DNA from: Candidatus Binatia bacterium
Lineage (GTDB): Bacteria > Desulfobacterota > Binatia > UBA12015
Assembly: GCA_029243485.1 (NCBI GenBank)
Contig: JAQWRY010000073.1
Location: 83,468-147,467 of the forward strand
Direction: 5' to 3'
DNA: 64,000 bases
The stretch's first letter is position 1, and each line of letters opens with the position of its first letter. The translations under genes were made by a program, and so were the position numbers. The notes below the pieces were generated by a model. It was not told where the DNA came from. It saw only the letters and a list, made by a program, of their open reading frames with translations, and searched no databases. Positions 44,969 to 53,744 of this stretch are shown piece by piece.

Positions 44969-47900
44969 TTCGTAAACTCCGCCGCGTCGAGGAGAGGTCC
45001 GAAGACCTGGTGGGCGAGCGTCAGGAACTCGGCATCGCCGGGGTCTCGGCTGCGGAACGCCACATTCGGGTAGGCGTTCCACGGGCTGGCGATCTCGGAG
45101 AGTGCGACGGTTTCCCGACTGCCGAGGAGGCACTCGATCGATTTGTCCGGGAACAGCTGCATGGGGCGCTGCAGACCGTCCCAATACAGCTCCAAGAGTT
45201 CGGAGAGCCGTTGCGCTGCGTTCGGGATCGGCTTCAGTTCGAGAACCCCCAGATTGGAGACGCGCCGGCTAGTGAGGGCGACGCCGGGTGGGGACATGAC
45301 GTTGAGCGCGAGATGGCGAATCCAGAGCGCCAGATGATCGCGGCCGTTCGGCTGGGTTGCCTTGCGGGGGGAGCCGGGCTTGCGCGTGTTGTCGAAGCCG
45401 TGATCGACGATGCCGTCGTGTGTGAGCCCGGAGAGGGCACCCACGAGGCGGAGGTTGCCGAATTCTTGATCGATCGTCTCCGGAGGAAGCCGTTCGGCGG
45501 GGAGAAGGGGCAGGAGTCGGCTCGCCACCTGGCCCACCTCGACCTGTAGGCTTTCGAGCGCGCGTTCGCCGACGAGTCCGTGGGGGAGCGCACCCGAGGC
45601 GCGGACGAGGTCGCGCAGCTTGCCCTCATCGTGGCGCTCGAGGGCGAGGTCCATCAGGCGGTCGCGGACCTGGTAGCGATTCAGCTGGACGAGCTCGAAT
45701 GGTTCGCTGTTTTCGATGAGGGATTCGGAATCGTCGAGCACGACGCCCAGCCGGTTCTTCAGGAAGTACTTCGTGGGATCGCGGTAGAACCGTAGGAGCG
45801 CGTCGAGGCGTACGGTGCGCCATTCCTCATCGGGCGTCGGAAGGGTAGACGACAGAAAGGCCGGCGCGGTGGTTGGTCGGTTCCGGGCGGCGTTTCTCGA
45901 GGCTTTGGCGGCCTCGCAGAGCTCGCGTGCGTAACTGAACAAGCGGTCGTCGCCCGCGAAGTAGCGTGGACTGAAGGGTTGCAAGGGATGCGTGGTGACC
46001 AGATCGAGCATTTGCACGCCGTCGTCGCCGACGCAGCTCGTTTGAATCGCGTCCTGCAGCTCGCTCGCGAGGATGGAGGGCGGGATGTCGGTGTTGTCGC
46101 GGATGCTGCGCCCCACGTAGCTCACATAGAAGGTGTGTCGGGCCGAGAGCAGGGCCTCCAGGAAGAGGTAGCGGTCGTCGTCACGACGGGACCGGTCGCC
46201 CTTTTGCGGGTGGCGGGGAACGAGGTCAAAACCGGGAGGACGCCGACTCCGAGGATACGACTCGTCGTTCATCCCTAATAGGCAGACGACCTGAGCCGGG
46301 ATGTTCCGCATGGGCACCATCGTGCAGAATGTGACGGAGCCCGAGAGGAAGGCCCACGCGCCGCCGGGCTGGCGAAGGAGTCTGTCGAGGCCGCGCAGGA
46401 TCAGCTGCAGCGAGAGCGTGTCGGCGCATCCTGCGCGGTGGCTCTCATCGACCAGGCGCCGCACGGCCGCGCGGATCGTCTCGATGTCCTCCTCTGCTTC
46501 GCGCCCCGAGAAGAAGCGCGTGAGGAGTCCATCGAGCGTGTCCTGCCATTCGGCCGCCGTCCGTGGGGTACCGAGATCGTGCGCGGCGTCGAAGATCTCT
46601 TCCGCAAAGCGGTCGAGTTCGCCCATCAAGCGGACCTCGGGTCCCTCGACGTCGTCACACGGCAGGATCCCGTCGAACGTTCGGCTGCCGTTGCCGACCA
46701 TGGCGTGCCCGAGCATCAGCCGGTCGAGACCGAAGCGCCAGGTGTTCTCGGGAACGGCCGGGAGGTCGAGAGAGTCGCGATGCGCGGCGTCGATCCCCCA
46801 TCGGATCCCGGACGTGCGGACCCACTGCGCCAGGCGCGGCAGATCCCCCTCTTCGAGGTCGAACCGTCGCCGGACCGCTTCGGTCTCCAGGAGGGAGAGC
46901 AGCTGTGTCGCGTCGAACCGCCCCTCGGGGAGTTCGAGGAGCGCGAGGAAAGCGGCCACCGTCGAGCGTTCGCTGCGTGGCTGGCGGTCCGCGATGGCAT
47001 ACGGGACGTACCGATGGCCCGTGGCTGTTCCGAAGACGGAGTCGATCAGAGGCGCGTAGGTCTCGATGTCCGGGGTCATCACCCGGACTTGCGATGGCTC
47101 GAGGTCGGGATCGTTGCGGAACAGGTCGAGCAGCCGGTCGTGGAGCACCTCCACCTCGCGCATCGGACTGTGGCAGGCGTGGATCTGTACCGAATGGTCG
47201 TCCGACGGAACGGCGGCGGGCTCGGCGGCGGATGCGTCGTCGCGATTGCGCGTTCGCAGGTCGAGGATGTCGCCCTGGAGGACGTCGAGGATGCGGGCCG
47301 GTGTCGCGCCGCCGTTGGGGTCCTCGAAAGACTCGGTTCCGGTAGCTTCGCCGGGCTGCAGCATCGAGATGAAGTCGCGCCCCTGGCGGCCCATCGATGC
47401 GAGAAGCGGGTTTCCGGAAACATAGTAGAGCTCGGCCGGGTCGGTTTCGCCGCTGCGTCGCGCGATGTCGGACGGCGGGAGAATGTCCTCCCAGTATGCC
47501 CGACATGGATTCACTACGAACAGGTCGACCTCCGCGACCTCGGAGAGCCGTCGGAACGTCGCGAGGTGCATTCGCGTGAGTGCGGGAATGCCGAAGACCA
47601 TGACGCGTTCGGGCAGGTGGGCGCCGGCGAGCTTCGAATTCGAAACCTGTTCCAGCTCGAGCGCAAGGCGTGCTCGGTGGCGAGGTTCACCCGTGCCGAC
47701 CAAGCGCCGCCAAAGGGCGGCCTGCCACTTCTCGTCTCGGGTTTCCGGGGGATAGAAGACCCGGTCCTCCTCCCAGGCCACGATCATTTCCGGGCGATAG
47801 ACTAGGTACTGGTCGAAGACTTCGGCGATGTGCTCGGCCAGCTCGAACCGTCGAAGGTCGTCGCTGTCTTCGAGGTAGCTCGCCAGCGGGCGGAAGGCCG

Positions 47901-48219
47901 GTTCTCCGGCGAGGTCGTCGAGGAGCCCGAAGATTCGCCAGGACAGAACGGCCACCGAGTACGCGGGCTCTTCCGGGACGTTCTCGAGCGCGGCGCGCCA
48001 GATGTCCCAGGCGAACGACGACGGAAGTGGGAACTCCACGTTGGCGCACACACCGAGCCGGTCGGCGAGCCGAAGAGACAGCCAGCGGGCCATGCCCGGG
48101 TTCGGCACGACGATTCGTTCGGGCTCGAACGGCGAGCCAAGTGGGCGTCGGCAGAGTTCCGCGAGTAGGTCGGCCAGTCGTTCGAGCCGGTTGCTCTGGT
48201 GAATCCGAAGGTCTGCCAT
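44965..48219 (-). CDS. recC: Exodeoxyribonuclease V gamma subunit RecC
   Basis: The 1084-residue protein from ATG 48219 starts MADLRIHQSNRLERLADLLA and contains VVPNPGMARWLSLRLADRLG, MVFGIPALTRMHLATFRRL and QVVCLLGMNDESYPR. This is the inactive helicase-fold subunit that holds the complex and scans for Chi. The operon order recC-recB-recD is standard. An open frame to 48582 is longer but has low-complexity basic sequence that overlaps the divergent permease gene. Confidence 0.94.
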   Translation of the reverse strand: MADLRIHQSNRLERLADLLAELCRRPLGSPFEPERIVVPNPGMARWLSLRLADRLGVCANVEFPLPSSFAWDIWRAALENVPEEPAYSVAVLSWRIFGLLDDLAGEPAFRPLASYLEDSDDLRRFELAEHIAEVFDQYLVYRPEMIVAWEEDRVFYPPETRDEKWQAALWRRLVGTGEPRHRARLALELEQVSNSKLAGAHLPERVMVFGIPALTRMHLATFRRLSEVAEVDLFVVNPCRAYWEDILPPSDIARRSGETDPAELYYVSGNPLLASMGRQGRDFISMLQPGEATGTESFEDPNGGATPARILDVLQGDILDLRTRNRDDASAAEPAAVPSDDHSVQIHACHSPMREVEVLHDRLLDLFRNDPDLEPSQVRVMTPDIETYAPLIDSVFGTATGHRYVPYAIADRQPRSERSTVAAFLALLELPEGRFDATQLLSLLETEAVRRRFDLEEGDLPRLAQWVRTSGIRWGIDAAHRDSLDLPAVPENTWRFGLDRLMLGHAMVGNGSRTFDGILPCDDVEGPEVRLMGELDRFAEEIFDAAHDLGTPRTAAEWQDTLDGLLTRFFSGREAEEDIETIRAAVRRLVDESHRAGCADTLSLQLILRGLDRLLRQPGGAWAFLSGSVTFCTMVPMRNIPAQVVCLLGMNDESYPRSRRPPGFDLVPRHPQKGDRSRRDDDRYLFLEALLSARHTFYVSYVGRSIRDNTDIPPSILASELQDAIQTSCVGDDGVQMLDLVTTHPLQPFSPRYFAGDDRLFSYARELCEAAKASRNAARNRPTTAPAFLSSTLPTPDEEWRTVRLDALLRFYRDPTKYFLKNRLGVVLDDSESLIENSEPFELVQLNRYQVRDRLMDLALERHDEGKLRDLVRASGALPHGLVGERALESLQVEVGQVASRLLPLLPAERLPPETIDQEFGNLRLVGALSGLTHDGIVDHGFDNTRKPGSPRKATQPNGRDHLALWIRHLALNVMSPPGVALTSRRVSNLGVLELKPIPNAAQRLSELLELYWDGLQRPMQLFPDKSIECLLGSRETVALSEIASPWNAYPNVAFRSRDPGDAEFLTLAHQVFGPLLDAAEFTK

Positions 48220-48382
48220 CCGTGCTTCGCTCTGGCTATACCCGATGCTGCGCGAGCGTACGAGAGGCGGCACGCGTTCCCACTGGGCGGCAAACGAGCT
48301 ATGTCTGGGCAACGGTGGAGCCGCAGCCGGGGATCGCGATCGCCGCTTTCGGGCGGCACGCAGGCAAGAGGAGGAGGACGGC

Positions 48383-49630
48383 GTGAGCCGAGAGATGGCC
48401 AGCCTTCTCGTCCTCGTCGTGACGTTGGTCGGGTTGCTCTTACGTCCGCTCGGTCGGGGGGAGAGCTTCTGGGCCGCCCTCGGCGCGGCGGCGGTTCTCG
48501 CCGGCGGCCTGCTCTCGATTCGGTCGGCCGCGGGCCATCTGATGGAGGTCGCGTCGGTCGTCGGGTTTCTCGTCGCCGTCACGTTGATTGCAACGCTCGC
48601 GCAGCGAGCCGGCGTCTTCGAAGCGTTGGCGTTCGCCCTCGCGCGACGAGCGCGGGGGAGCCAGGCGCGGTTGTTCGGTCTCTTCTATCTCCTTGCGGTG
48701 GGCACGACGACGGTGCTCTCCCTCGACGCGACCGCAGTCCTCCTCACGCCGGTAGCTGTCGGGGTCGCGCGCGCGGCCGGGTTTTCGGTCTGGCCCTACG
48801 CGTTCGCCACGATTCTGGTGGCGAACGCCGGCTCCCTGCTCTTGCCGATGTCGAACCTCACGAACCTCCTCGTCGCTCGGCAGGCAGGACTGACGATCGG
48901 GACGTTCGCGTCGGAATCGGCCCTGCCGGCGACCGCCGTTCTGCTGTCGGGGTTCGTGTTTCTGCGGATTCGCTACCGCAGTGAGCTGGCCGTGCCCTTC
49001 ACGGTGCCCAAGGCTCCACCGATTGCGGATCCGGCCCTGTTTCGCCTGTGTGCGAGCGTTTGCGCCGGGTTGCTGCCGGCCTTCCTCGCCGCGTCGTGGT
49101 TCGGGGTGTCGGTCGAGGAGACGGCACTGGGTGCGGCCGCCTTCCTGCTGGTCACGGTGGCGATCCTGCGGCGGGGCGCCGCGCACCCGAGGGGCTTGGT
49201 ACCGTGGCCTCTCGTCGTGATGTTCGTCGGTCTCTATCTCGTCGTCGCGGCGGCGCGAGACAATGGGCTCGGCCCCGACATCGCACACTGGCTGGCGCCG
49301 TTTCGGGACGACTCGCTGTCGAGTCTGAGCGTCACGGCGCTCGTGGCCGCGCTCTGCTCGAATGTCGCAAACAACCTGCCAACCTACTTGCTCCTGGCGC
49401 CGGAGGCTTCGGGGTCGCAGCTTTTCGCAATCCTTCTCGGGACGAACGTCGGGGCGTGTCTCACGCCGATCGGCAGCCTTGCCACACTGTTGTGGCTTGA
49501 CGTGCTTCGTCGAACCGCGGCGGAAGAGCCACCGTCGTGGCTGGTCTACACACGGTTCGGGATCACCGCGACGCCGGTTCTTCTAGGGGCAGGACTGCTG
49601 GGCCTGTGGCTGCGAACGCTTGTTTACTGA
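48383..49630 (+). CDS. ArsB/NhaD-type ion-transporter superfamily permease
   Basis: GTG 48383 follows GGAGG at 48373 with a 5-base spacer. The 415-residue protein has about eleven helices. The paired re-entrant motifs of the IT superfamily are visible: SLDATAVLLTPVAVGVARAA with LLLPMSNLTNLLVAR, and SNVANNLPTYLLLAPEAS with TNVGACLTPIGSLATLLW. The substrate may be arsenite, an organic anion or sodium. No arsenic-responsive neighbour supports ArsB itself. Its last 68 bases overlap the convergent ATP-grasp gene. Confidence 0.85.
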   Translation: MSREMASLLVLVVTLVGLLLRPLGRGESFWAALGAAAVLAGGLLSIRSAAGHLMEVASVVGFLVAVTLIATLAQRAGVFEALAFALARRARGSQARLFGLFYLLAVGTTTVLSLDATAVLLTPVAVGVARAAGFSVWPYAFATILVANAGSLLLPMSNLTNLLVARQAGLTIGTFASESALPATAVLLSGFVFLRIRYRSELAVPFTVPKAPPIADPALFRLCASVCAGLLPAFLAASWFGVSVEETALGAAAFLLVTVAILRRGAAHPRGLVPWPLVVMFVGLYLVVAAARDNGLGPDIAHWLAPFRDDSLSSLSVTALVAALCSNVANNLPTYLLLAPEASGSQLFAILLGTNVGACLTPIGSLATLLWLDVLRRTAAEEPPSWLVYTRFGITATPVLLGAGLLGLWLRTLVY

Positions 49631-50555
49631 AACGGACGCGGTCGTTCGCGTCGCGGCCCGCCCGCGCCGCCTCTTTTTCGACGCGCTCGCATCGGTCGGT
49701 GAGACCGGCGCCGTTCGCGATTTGGATGTTCAGCCCGGGGCGCGCGTTCAACTCGAGGAGGAGGGGGCCCCGGTCGCGGTCGAGCACGATGTCGACGCCG
49801 AGGAAGCCGAGGCCGGTCATCTCGTAGCAGCGGGCGGCCAGCGCGAGGAAAGACTCCCATTCGGGGAGTTGGAGTCCGGCGACGCGGTGGCCGGTATCCG
49901 GGTGCTCGTCGATGGTCTCGTTGCCCCAGACGCCGGCGAGCGTGACGCCACTCGCGAGGTCCACGCCGACGCCGATCGCTCCCTGGTGCAGGTTCCCGCG
50001 GCCTTCGGATTGGCGGGTCGGGAGTCGGACCATTGCCATGACCGGGTAGCCGAGAACTACGAGGATCCGGACGTCCGGGACGCCCTCGTAGCTGATCTTC
50101 TCGAAGAGCGGTGAGAACAGGACCCGGTACTCGATCATCGCGAAGTCCCGCGCGCCGCCGAGGCTGTAGGCGCCGCTCACGATGTTCGACGCGTGATAGG
50201 CGACGTCGTCGTACCCGATCCACAGCCCGTTGGCCTTGCGGAACTTCTTGTTCCGCTGATTCGTGATGACGAGGATACCATCGCCGCCGGCGCCGTGCGC
50301 GGGCTTCATGGCGAAGTCCGGGTGATCCTCGACGATGCTGGGAAGGTTCCGCACGTCGTGCTGGATCTCGAGGACACCGTACAAGGGAGGTGTCGGCACG
50401 CCGTGTTTCGCCGCGAGGGTCTTGGTGCGGAGCTTGTCGTCGACGAGGGGGAACAGCTTTCGCGGGTTGTACCGGAAGATTAGGTCCCGATTGCGTTGGT
50501 TGATCCCGAGCACATGCGCCTTGCGCAGGCCACGGAGTCGGTTGAGCAACGCCAT
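49563..50555 (-). CDS. ATP-grasp alpha-L-glutamate ligase-like protein (RimK-related)
   Basis: The 330-residue cytosolic ATP-grasp enzyme starts MALLNRLRGLRKAHVLGINQ at ATG 50555 (a GTG at 50570 is possible). It shows RYNPRKLFPLVDDK, FAMKPAHGAGGDGILVI, DVRILVVLGYPVMAMVRLPT, GNLHQGAIGVGVDL and the Mg-binding LLLELNARPGLNIQIANG. This matches the alpha-L-glutamate ligase-like family that travels with the inactive transglutaminase/7TM protein. It would form an amide bond on an unknown acceptor. The preceding gene ends 1 base before its ATG. Confidence 0.88.
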   Translation of the reverse strand: MALLNRLRGLRKAHVLGINQRNRDLIFRYNPRKLFPLVDDKLRTKTLAAKHGVPTPPLYGVLEIQHDVRNLPSIVEDHPDFAMKPAHGAGGDGILVITNQRNKKFRKANGLWIGYDDVAYHASNIVSGAYSLGGARDFAMIEYRVLFSPLFEKISYEGVPDVRILVVLGYPVMAMVRLPTRQSEGRGNLHQGAIGVGVDLASGVTLAGVWGNETIDEHPDTGHRVAGLQLPEWESFLALAARCYEMTGLGFLGVDIVLDRDRGPLLLELNARPGLNIQIANGAGLTDRCERVEKEAARAGRDANDRVRFSKQAFAATGPAVLPLEEPASR

Positions 50556-50556
50556 C

Positions 50557-52086
50557 TCAGACGCGCCCACCGAACGCGCGGAAGCGGGTGAGCTCCATCA
50601 GTCGGTAGCCGCGATAGGAGCCCGCGAGCAGGAGGAGGGCGACGAGAATCAACAGAGTTCCGGGGAAGGTGACGACGAGGTGGGTCACTGTGGGGTTGGT
50701 CATCGCAAGGTAGGCGAGTGCCGCGGCAAAGAGACTCCCGAGTGCGACGAGGAAGGCGCGCGGCCCTCCCCGCTCTTCCCACGTGATCGACATCCGCTCG
50801 ATGGTCATGGCGATGATGACCATCGGGAACAGCGCGACGGACAGGCCTCGCTCGATTCCGAGCCGATGGGAGACCACGCTGATCCCGGCCATGGCCAGGA
50901 CGACGAGCGTCAACATAACGGCTAGGCGGGAGACCAGCAGGAGTTTCAGCTGATCGAGCGCTGCCCGAATCGTCATGCCGATTACGAGCAGAAGCCCGAA
51001 CAACAGCATGCCCCAGAGAAGCTCCGTTTCGCGGAAGGCGAGGGCGATGAGTGCCGGCATGAACGTGCCGAACGTTTCGATCCCGACGAACACGCGCAGA
51101 AGGACGATGATCCCAACGCCGACGGGCAGGACAAAGAGCACTTGGTAGAGTTGTTGGGTTTGGAGAGGGAGGCTCAGAAGAGAAAACTCGATCCACCCGG
51201 AGGACCGCCGGTGTCCGACCTCATCGGCGAGCGCGAGGGTCGGGGCGGACTCCTCGGCGATGCTGAACGAGACGTGCGGCTGGCTGCCCCCTTCGACGCT
51301 GAGGAGCGGCTCATCGCCTTGCCACCAGACGAGAACGTCGTTGGGGTCCGATCGGCCCGCCGTGATGGGCTCGTAGTACGCCCACTTCGCACCGTTGTGG
51401 CTCGCGACGAGAACCTCAGGGTCGATCCGCGTTCCTTCTCGGAGCGGCAGAGCATGTACGAGGTGGGCGGGGATTCGCGCGGAGTTCAGAACCAGGACCG
51501 CCGCGCGAGCGACCGCCAGGGGCGACGATGTCCGCCCGACAAGGATCCGTGCGTTATCGTCGTCGCGGTCGTTCAGGCGCCGGATCGTCTCGGCGGTGAA
51601 CGTGCGGATGTTCGCCGATTGGCTTCGGATCACCTCGAGAAGCGTCTGCACCGCGACCTGTTCGGCTCCTTCGAGTTCCGGCGGCGTGACGGTGCTCGGG
51701 GCGCTGGCCGATGCGGGCGTGATGCCGACCCGCGGGCCGAGTGCGACGCGGTAATAGAGCGCCTGGTCGCCGCTCGCGCGACGGATGGACCAGAGGACCT
51801 TCCGGTTCGGTCCGGCGACCTCCACGCTGACACCGTAGTTGCGCGAGACGAAGCTCTCGCTCAGCTCGACGAGGTCGCCGCGGAGGGCCGGGATCTGGAG
51901 CTGCGCGAGGACCGGTTGGCCTGCTCGCGCGCGAAAGCCGATCTGCGCCTCGACGGTCCAGAGCTCTTGGCTCGTTCCGGGCTCGAGCGGAAGCCCGAGG
52001 ACGAACACCTGGTACAGCGTCATCCCCGTCCCTATGAACAGGAGGATCGCGACCAAGGTGGTCAATGCCACGCGCGCGCTACGCAT
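50557..52086 (-). CDS. Inactive transglutaminase fused to seven transmembrane helices
   Basis: The 509-residue protein has one N-terminal helix (residues 8-30) and a periplasmic transglutaminase-like domain (about 40-300). In VARAAVLVLNSARIPAHLVH the catalytic Cys is absent. Seven helices follow (about 310-505, beginning QQLYQVLFVLPVGVGIIVLL). This architecture (UUP-type) is known to accompany ATP-grasp ligases of the neighbouring gene. It probably senses or holds a peptide substrate in the envelope; that is inference. Confidence 0.88.
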   Translation of the reverse strand: MRSARVALTTLVAILLFIGTGMTLYQVFVLGLPLEPGTSQELWTVEAQIGFRARAGQPVLAQLQIPALRGDLVELSESFVSRNYGVSVEVAGPNRKVLWSIRRASGDQALYYRVALGPRVGITPASASAPSTVTPPELEGAEQVAVQTLLEVIRSQSANIRTFTAETIRRLNDRDDDNARILVGRTSSPLAVARAAVLVLNSARIPAHLVHALPLREGTRIDPEVLVASHNGAKWAYYEPITAGRSDPNDVLVWWQGDEPLLSVEGGSQPHVSFSIAEESAPTLALADEVGHRRSSGWIEFSLLSLPLQTQQLYQVLFVLPVGVGIIVLLRVFVGIETFGTFMPALIALAFRETELLWGMLLFGLLLVIGMTIRAALDQLKLLLVSRLAVMLTLVVLAMAGISVVSHRLGIERGLSVALFPMVIIAMTIERMSITWEERGGPRAFLVALGSLFAAALAYLAMTNPTVTHLVVTFPGTLLILVALLLLAGSYRGYRLMELTRFRAFGGRV

Positions 52087-52124
52087 GCGGTTTCGTCTTC
52101 ATGGGTTAGGAATCCGGAGCGGTG

Positions 52125-52922
52125 TCACCGGGTGCAGCGGAGCTTCTTTCCTTGGGCGCGCGCTTGTTGGTTCAGTTGCATCGCGGTGGGCATGCGCTCA
52201 TTGAGATCGTGATTGCGGGTGGCGGACCCGGGATGGGTGGACAGGAAGTCGGGCGGAGCCTGTCCGCCGGACGCTGAAGCGGCTTCATCCATGTTGTTCC
52301 AGAAGACGACGGCTTCTCGTGGATCGAAGCCGGCCTGCGCCATCAGATCGAGGCCCATGAAGTCAGCCTCAGATTCGCGCGCTCGGCCGTAAGCTAGAAT
52401 CAACCGGTATTGGGCACCCACGCCGAACGCACTCATGACGTCGGGGTGTACGGCCCCCGAGGTCTGCGTGCCGGCCATGAGCATCCCCGTCGCTTGGTTT
52501 GCGGACATGCGCTCGTTCGAGTGGCGGGCGAGCACGCGCGAGACCTCGTGTCCGAGGCCCGCGGCGAGTTGGTCTTGGTTGTCCGCAACGTCGAGGAGGC
52601 AGGTGTGAACGCCGATCTTCCCGCCGGGAATGGCAAACGCGTTGGGGGAGTCGTCTTTGAAGGTGTTCACCTCCCAGCTGTCTGGGATGTCTCCGTCTGC
52701 GACCTCGGTGGCGAGCGCTTCGGTCCCGCACCCCACGTACTTCTGGTCCCCGCCGCTCTTGGAGATCGGCACGTCGCGCTTGCACTGCGCGTACAGCGCA
52801 AGTTCCTGCTGGTCTACTCGATCATCCGAGAGCATGAGCAATTGGCGGCGTTCCATCAGCGAGACCCCGCATGAGGCGGTGGTCGCGAGGAGAACGATCG
52901 CGCTGACGAATTTGCGCCCCAT
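52125..52922 (-). CDS. M48-like lipoprotein with a broken HExxH
   Basis: The 265-residue lipoprotein has the leader SAIVLLATTASCGVS and a peptidase M48 core: FAIPGGKIGVHTCLL, GHEVSRVLARHSNERMS, ARESEADFMGLDLMAQAGFD and FLSTHPGSATRNHDLNERMP. The zinc motif should be HEIAH; here the second His is Arg (HEVSR, Arg codon CGC at 52536-52538 of the plus strand, CAC would give His). The third ligand Glu in ESEAD remains. Either it is a catalytically dead chaperone-like member or a recent mutant. It sits upstream of the 7TM transglutaminase gene. Confidence 0.82.
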   Translation of the reverse strand: MGRKFVSAIVLLATTASCGVSLMERRQLLMLSDDRVDQQELALYAQCKRDVPISKSGGDQKYVGCGTEALATEVADGDIPDSWEVNTFKDDSPNAFAIPGGKIGVHTCLLDVADNQDQLAAGLGHEVSRVLARHSNERMSANQATGMLMAGTQTSGAVHPDVMSAFGVGAQYRLILAYGRARESEADFMGLDLMAQAGFDPREAVVFWNNMDEAASASGGQAPPDFLSTHPGSATRNHDLNERMPTAMQLNQQARAQGKKLRCTR

Positions 52923-52939
52923 GGTGGTCCGTACTGTCT

Positions 52940-53726
52940 ATCTTGCGGCCTGCCGGCCGCCAAGAGATCAGGCGACGTTCTCGCGGGGACGGTGTATAGC
53001 GGGACGCTAAGCCAGAAGGTACTACCGGTCCCGGGCTTGCCGGTGACGCCGATTTCTCCGCCCATCAGCTGGACCGGGCGACGGGAGATGGCGAGCCTGA
53101 GCCCGGTTGCGCCGTGGGCGCGCGCAGAACCACTGCCGGTCTGCGTGAACGCTTCGAGGATGGTGCGGCAGTCCTCCTCCGAGATTCCGGGACCGGAGGC
53201 CGTTAGACGCCACTGGGCCCGGACGACCGTCTTCCCGAGATCGCGCTGCTCGTGGTTCATTACCGAGAGGAACTCGCTCTTTGCGCGCGTCGCCTTCTGG
53301 GCGCGGAGCGCTTCTTGGGCGTCGAGATCAGGATGCCGATCGCGAACGCGACGCCGATGAAGGTCCGCGCGTCTCGGAGCCGAGAGAGGTCGAGGCGGAA
53401 ATCTCGCGAACGAAGCGCGTGACACGCGAGGGTGGCTTGCAGGGCGATGAGGCACGAGTCGAGGAGGGGGACGTCGAGGCGGGTTCCGCGGAGAAGTCCT
53501 GCGGTCAGCGCGGCGAGGACGAGAGTCGGCCACAGCTGCATGCCGAACTGGAGCAGCACGACCACGACCACGCCCACGCTCGGCGCGAGGTAGACCGGAA
53601 GGCCGTCGACTTTGCTTGCCTCGAGGGCGAAGCCTGCCACTGCGGTTGCGACGTACGCGCCGAAGACCGCGAACTGGTGTGGCCTCCAGAGGCGCCGGCT
53701 CAGCTTTCCCAAAGTCAGACCACCGG
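52940..53726 (-). pseudogene. Decayed MASE1-containing sensor histidine kinase
   Basis: One minus frame carries a MASE1-like membrane start (LWRPHQFAVFGAYVATAVAG, VYLAPSVGVVVVVLLQFGMQ). Near 53290 the reading passes into another frame with ALRAQKATRAKSEFLSVMNH, the HisKA phospho-acceptor region. The text then jumps to GPGISEEDCRTILEAFTQTG, GLRLAISRRPVQLMGGEIGV and GSTFWLSVPL, the end of an ATPase domain. Most of MASE1, everything between the H box and the G1 box, and the reading frame are lost. I infer at least two deletions and one frameshift. Confidence 0.72.
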
Positions 53727-53744
53727 CGTGCGGGCGAATCTCGT

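Noticed and set aside
48220..48382. Upstream extension of RecC to 48582 and of the permease to 48245
   Set aside because: Both extensions overlap each other in the divergent promoter region and are basic low-complexity text; the ATG 48219 and GTG 48383 with good ribosome-binding context are preferred.
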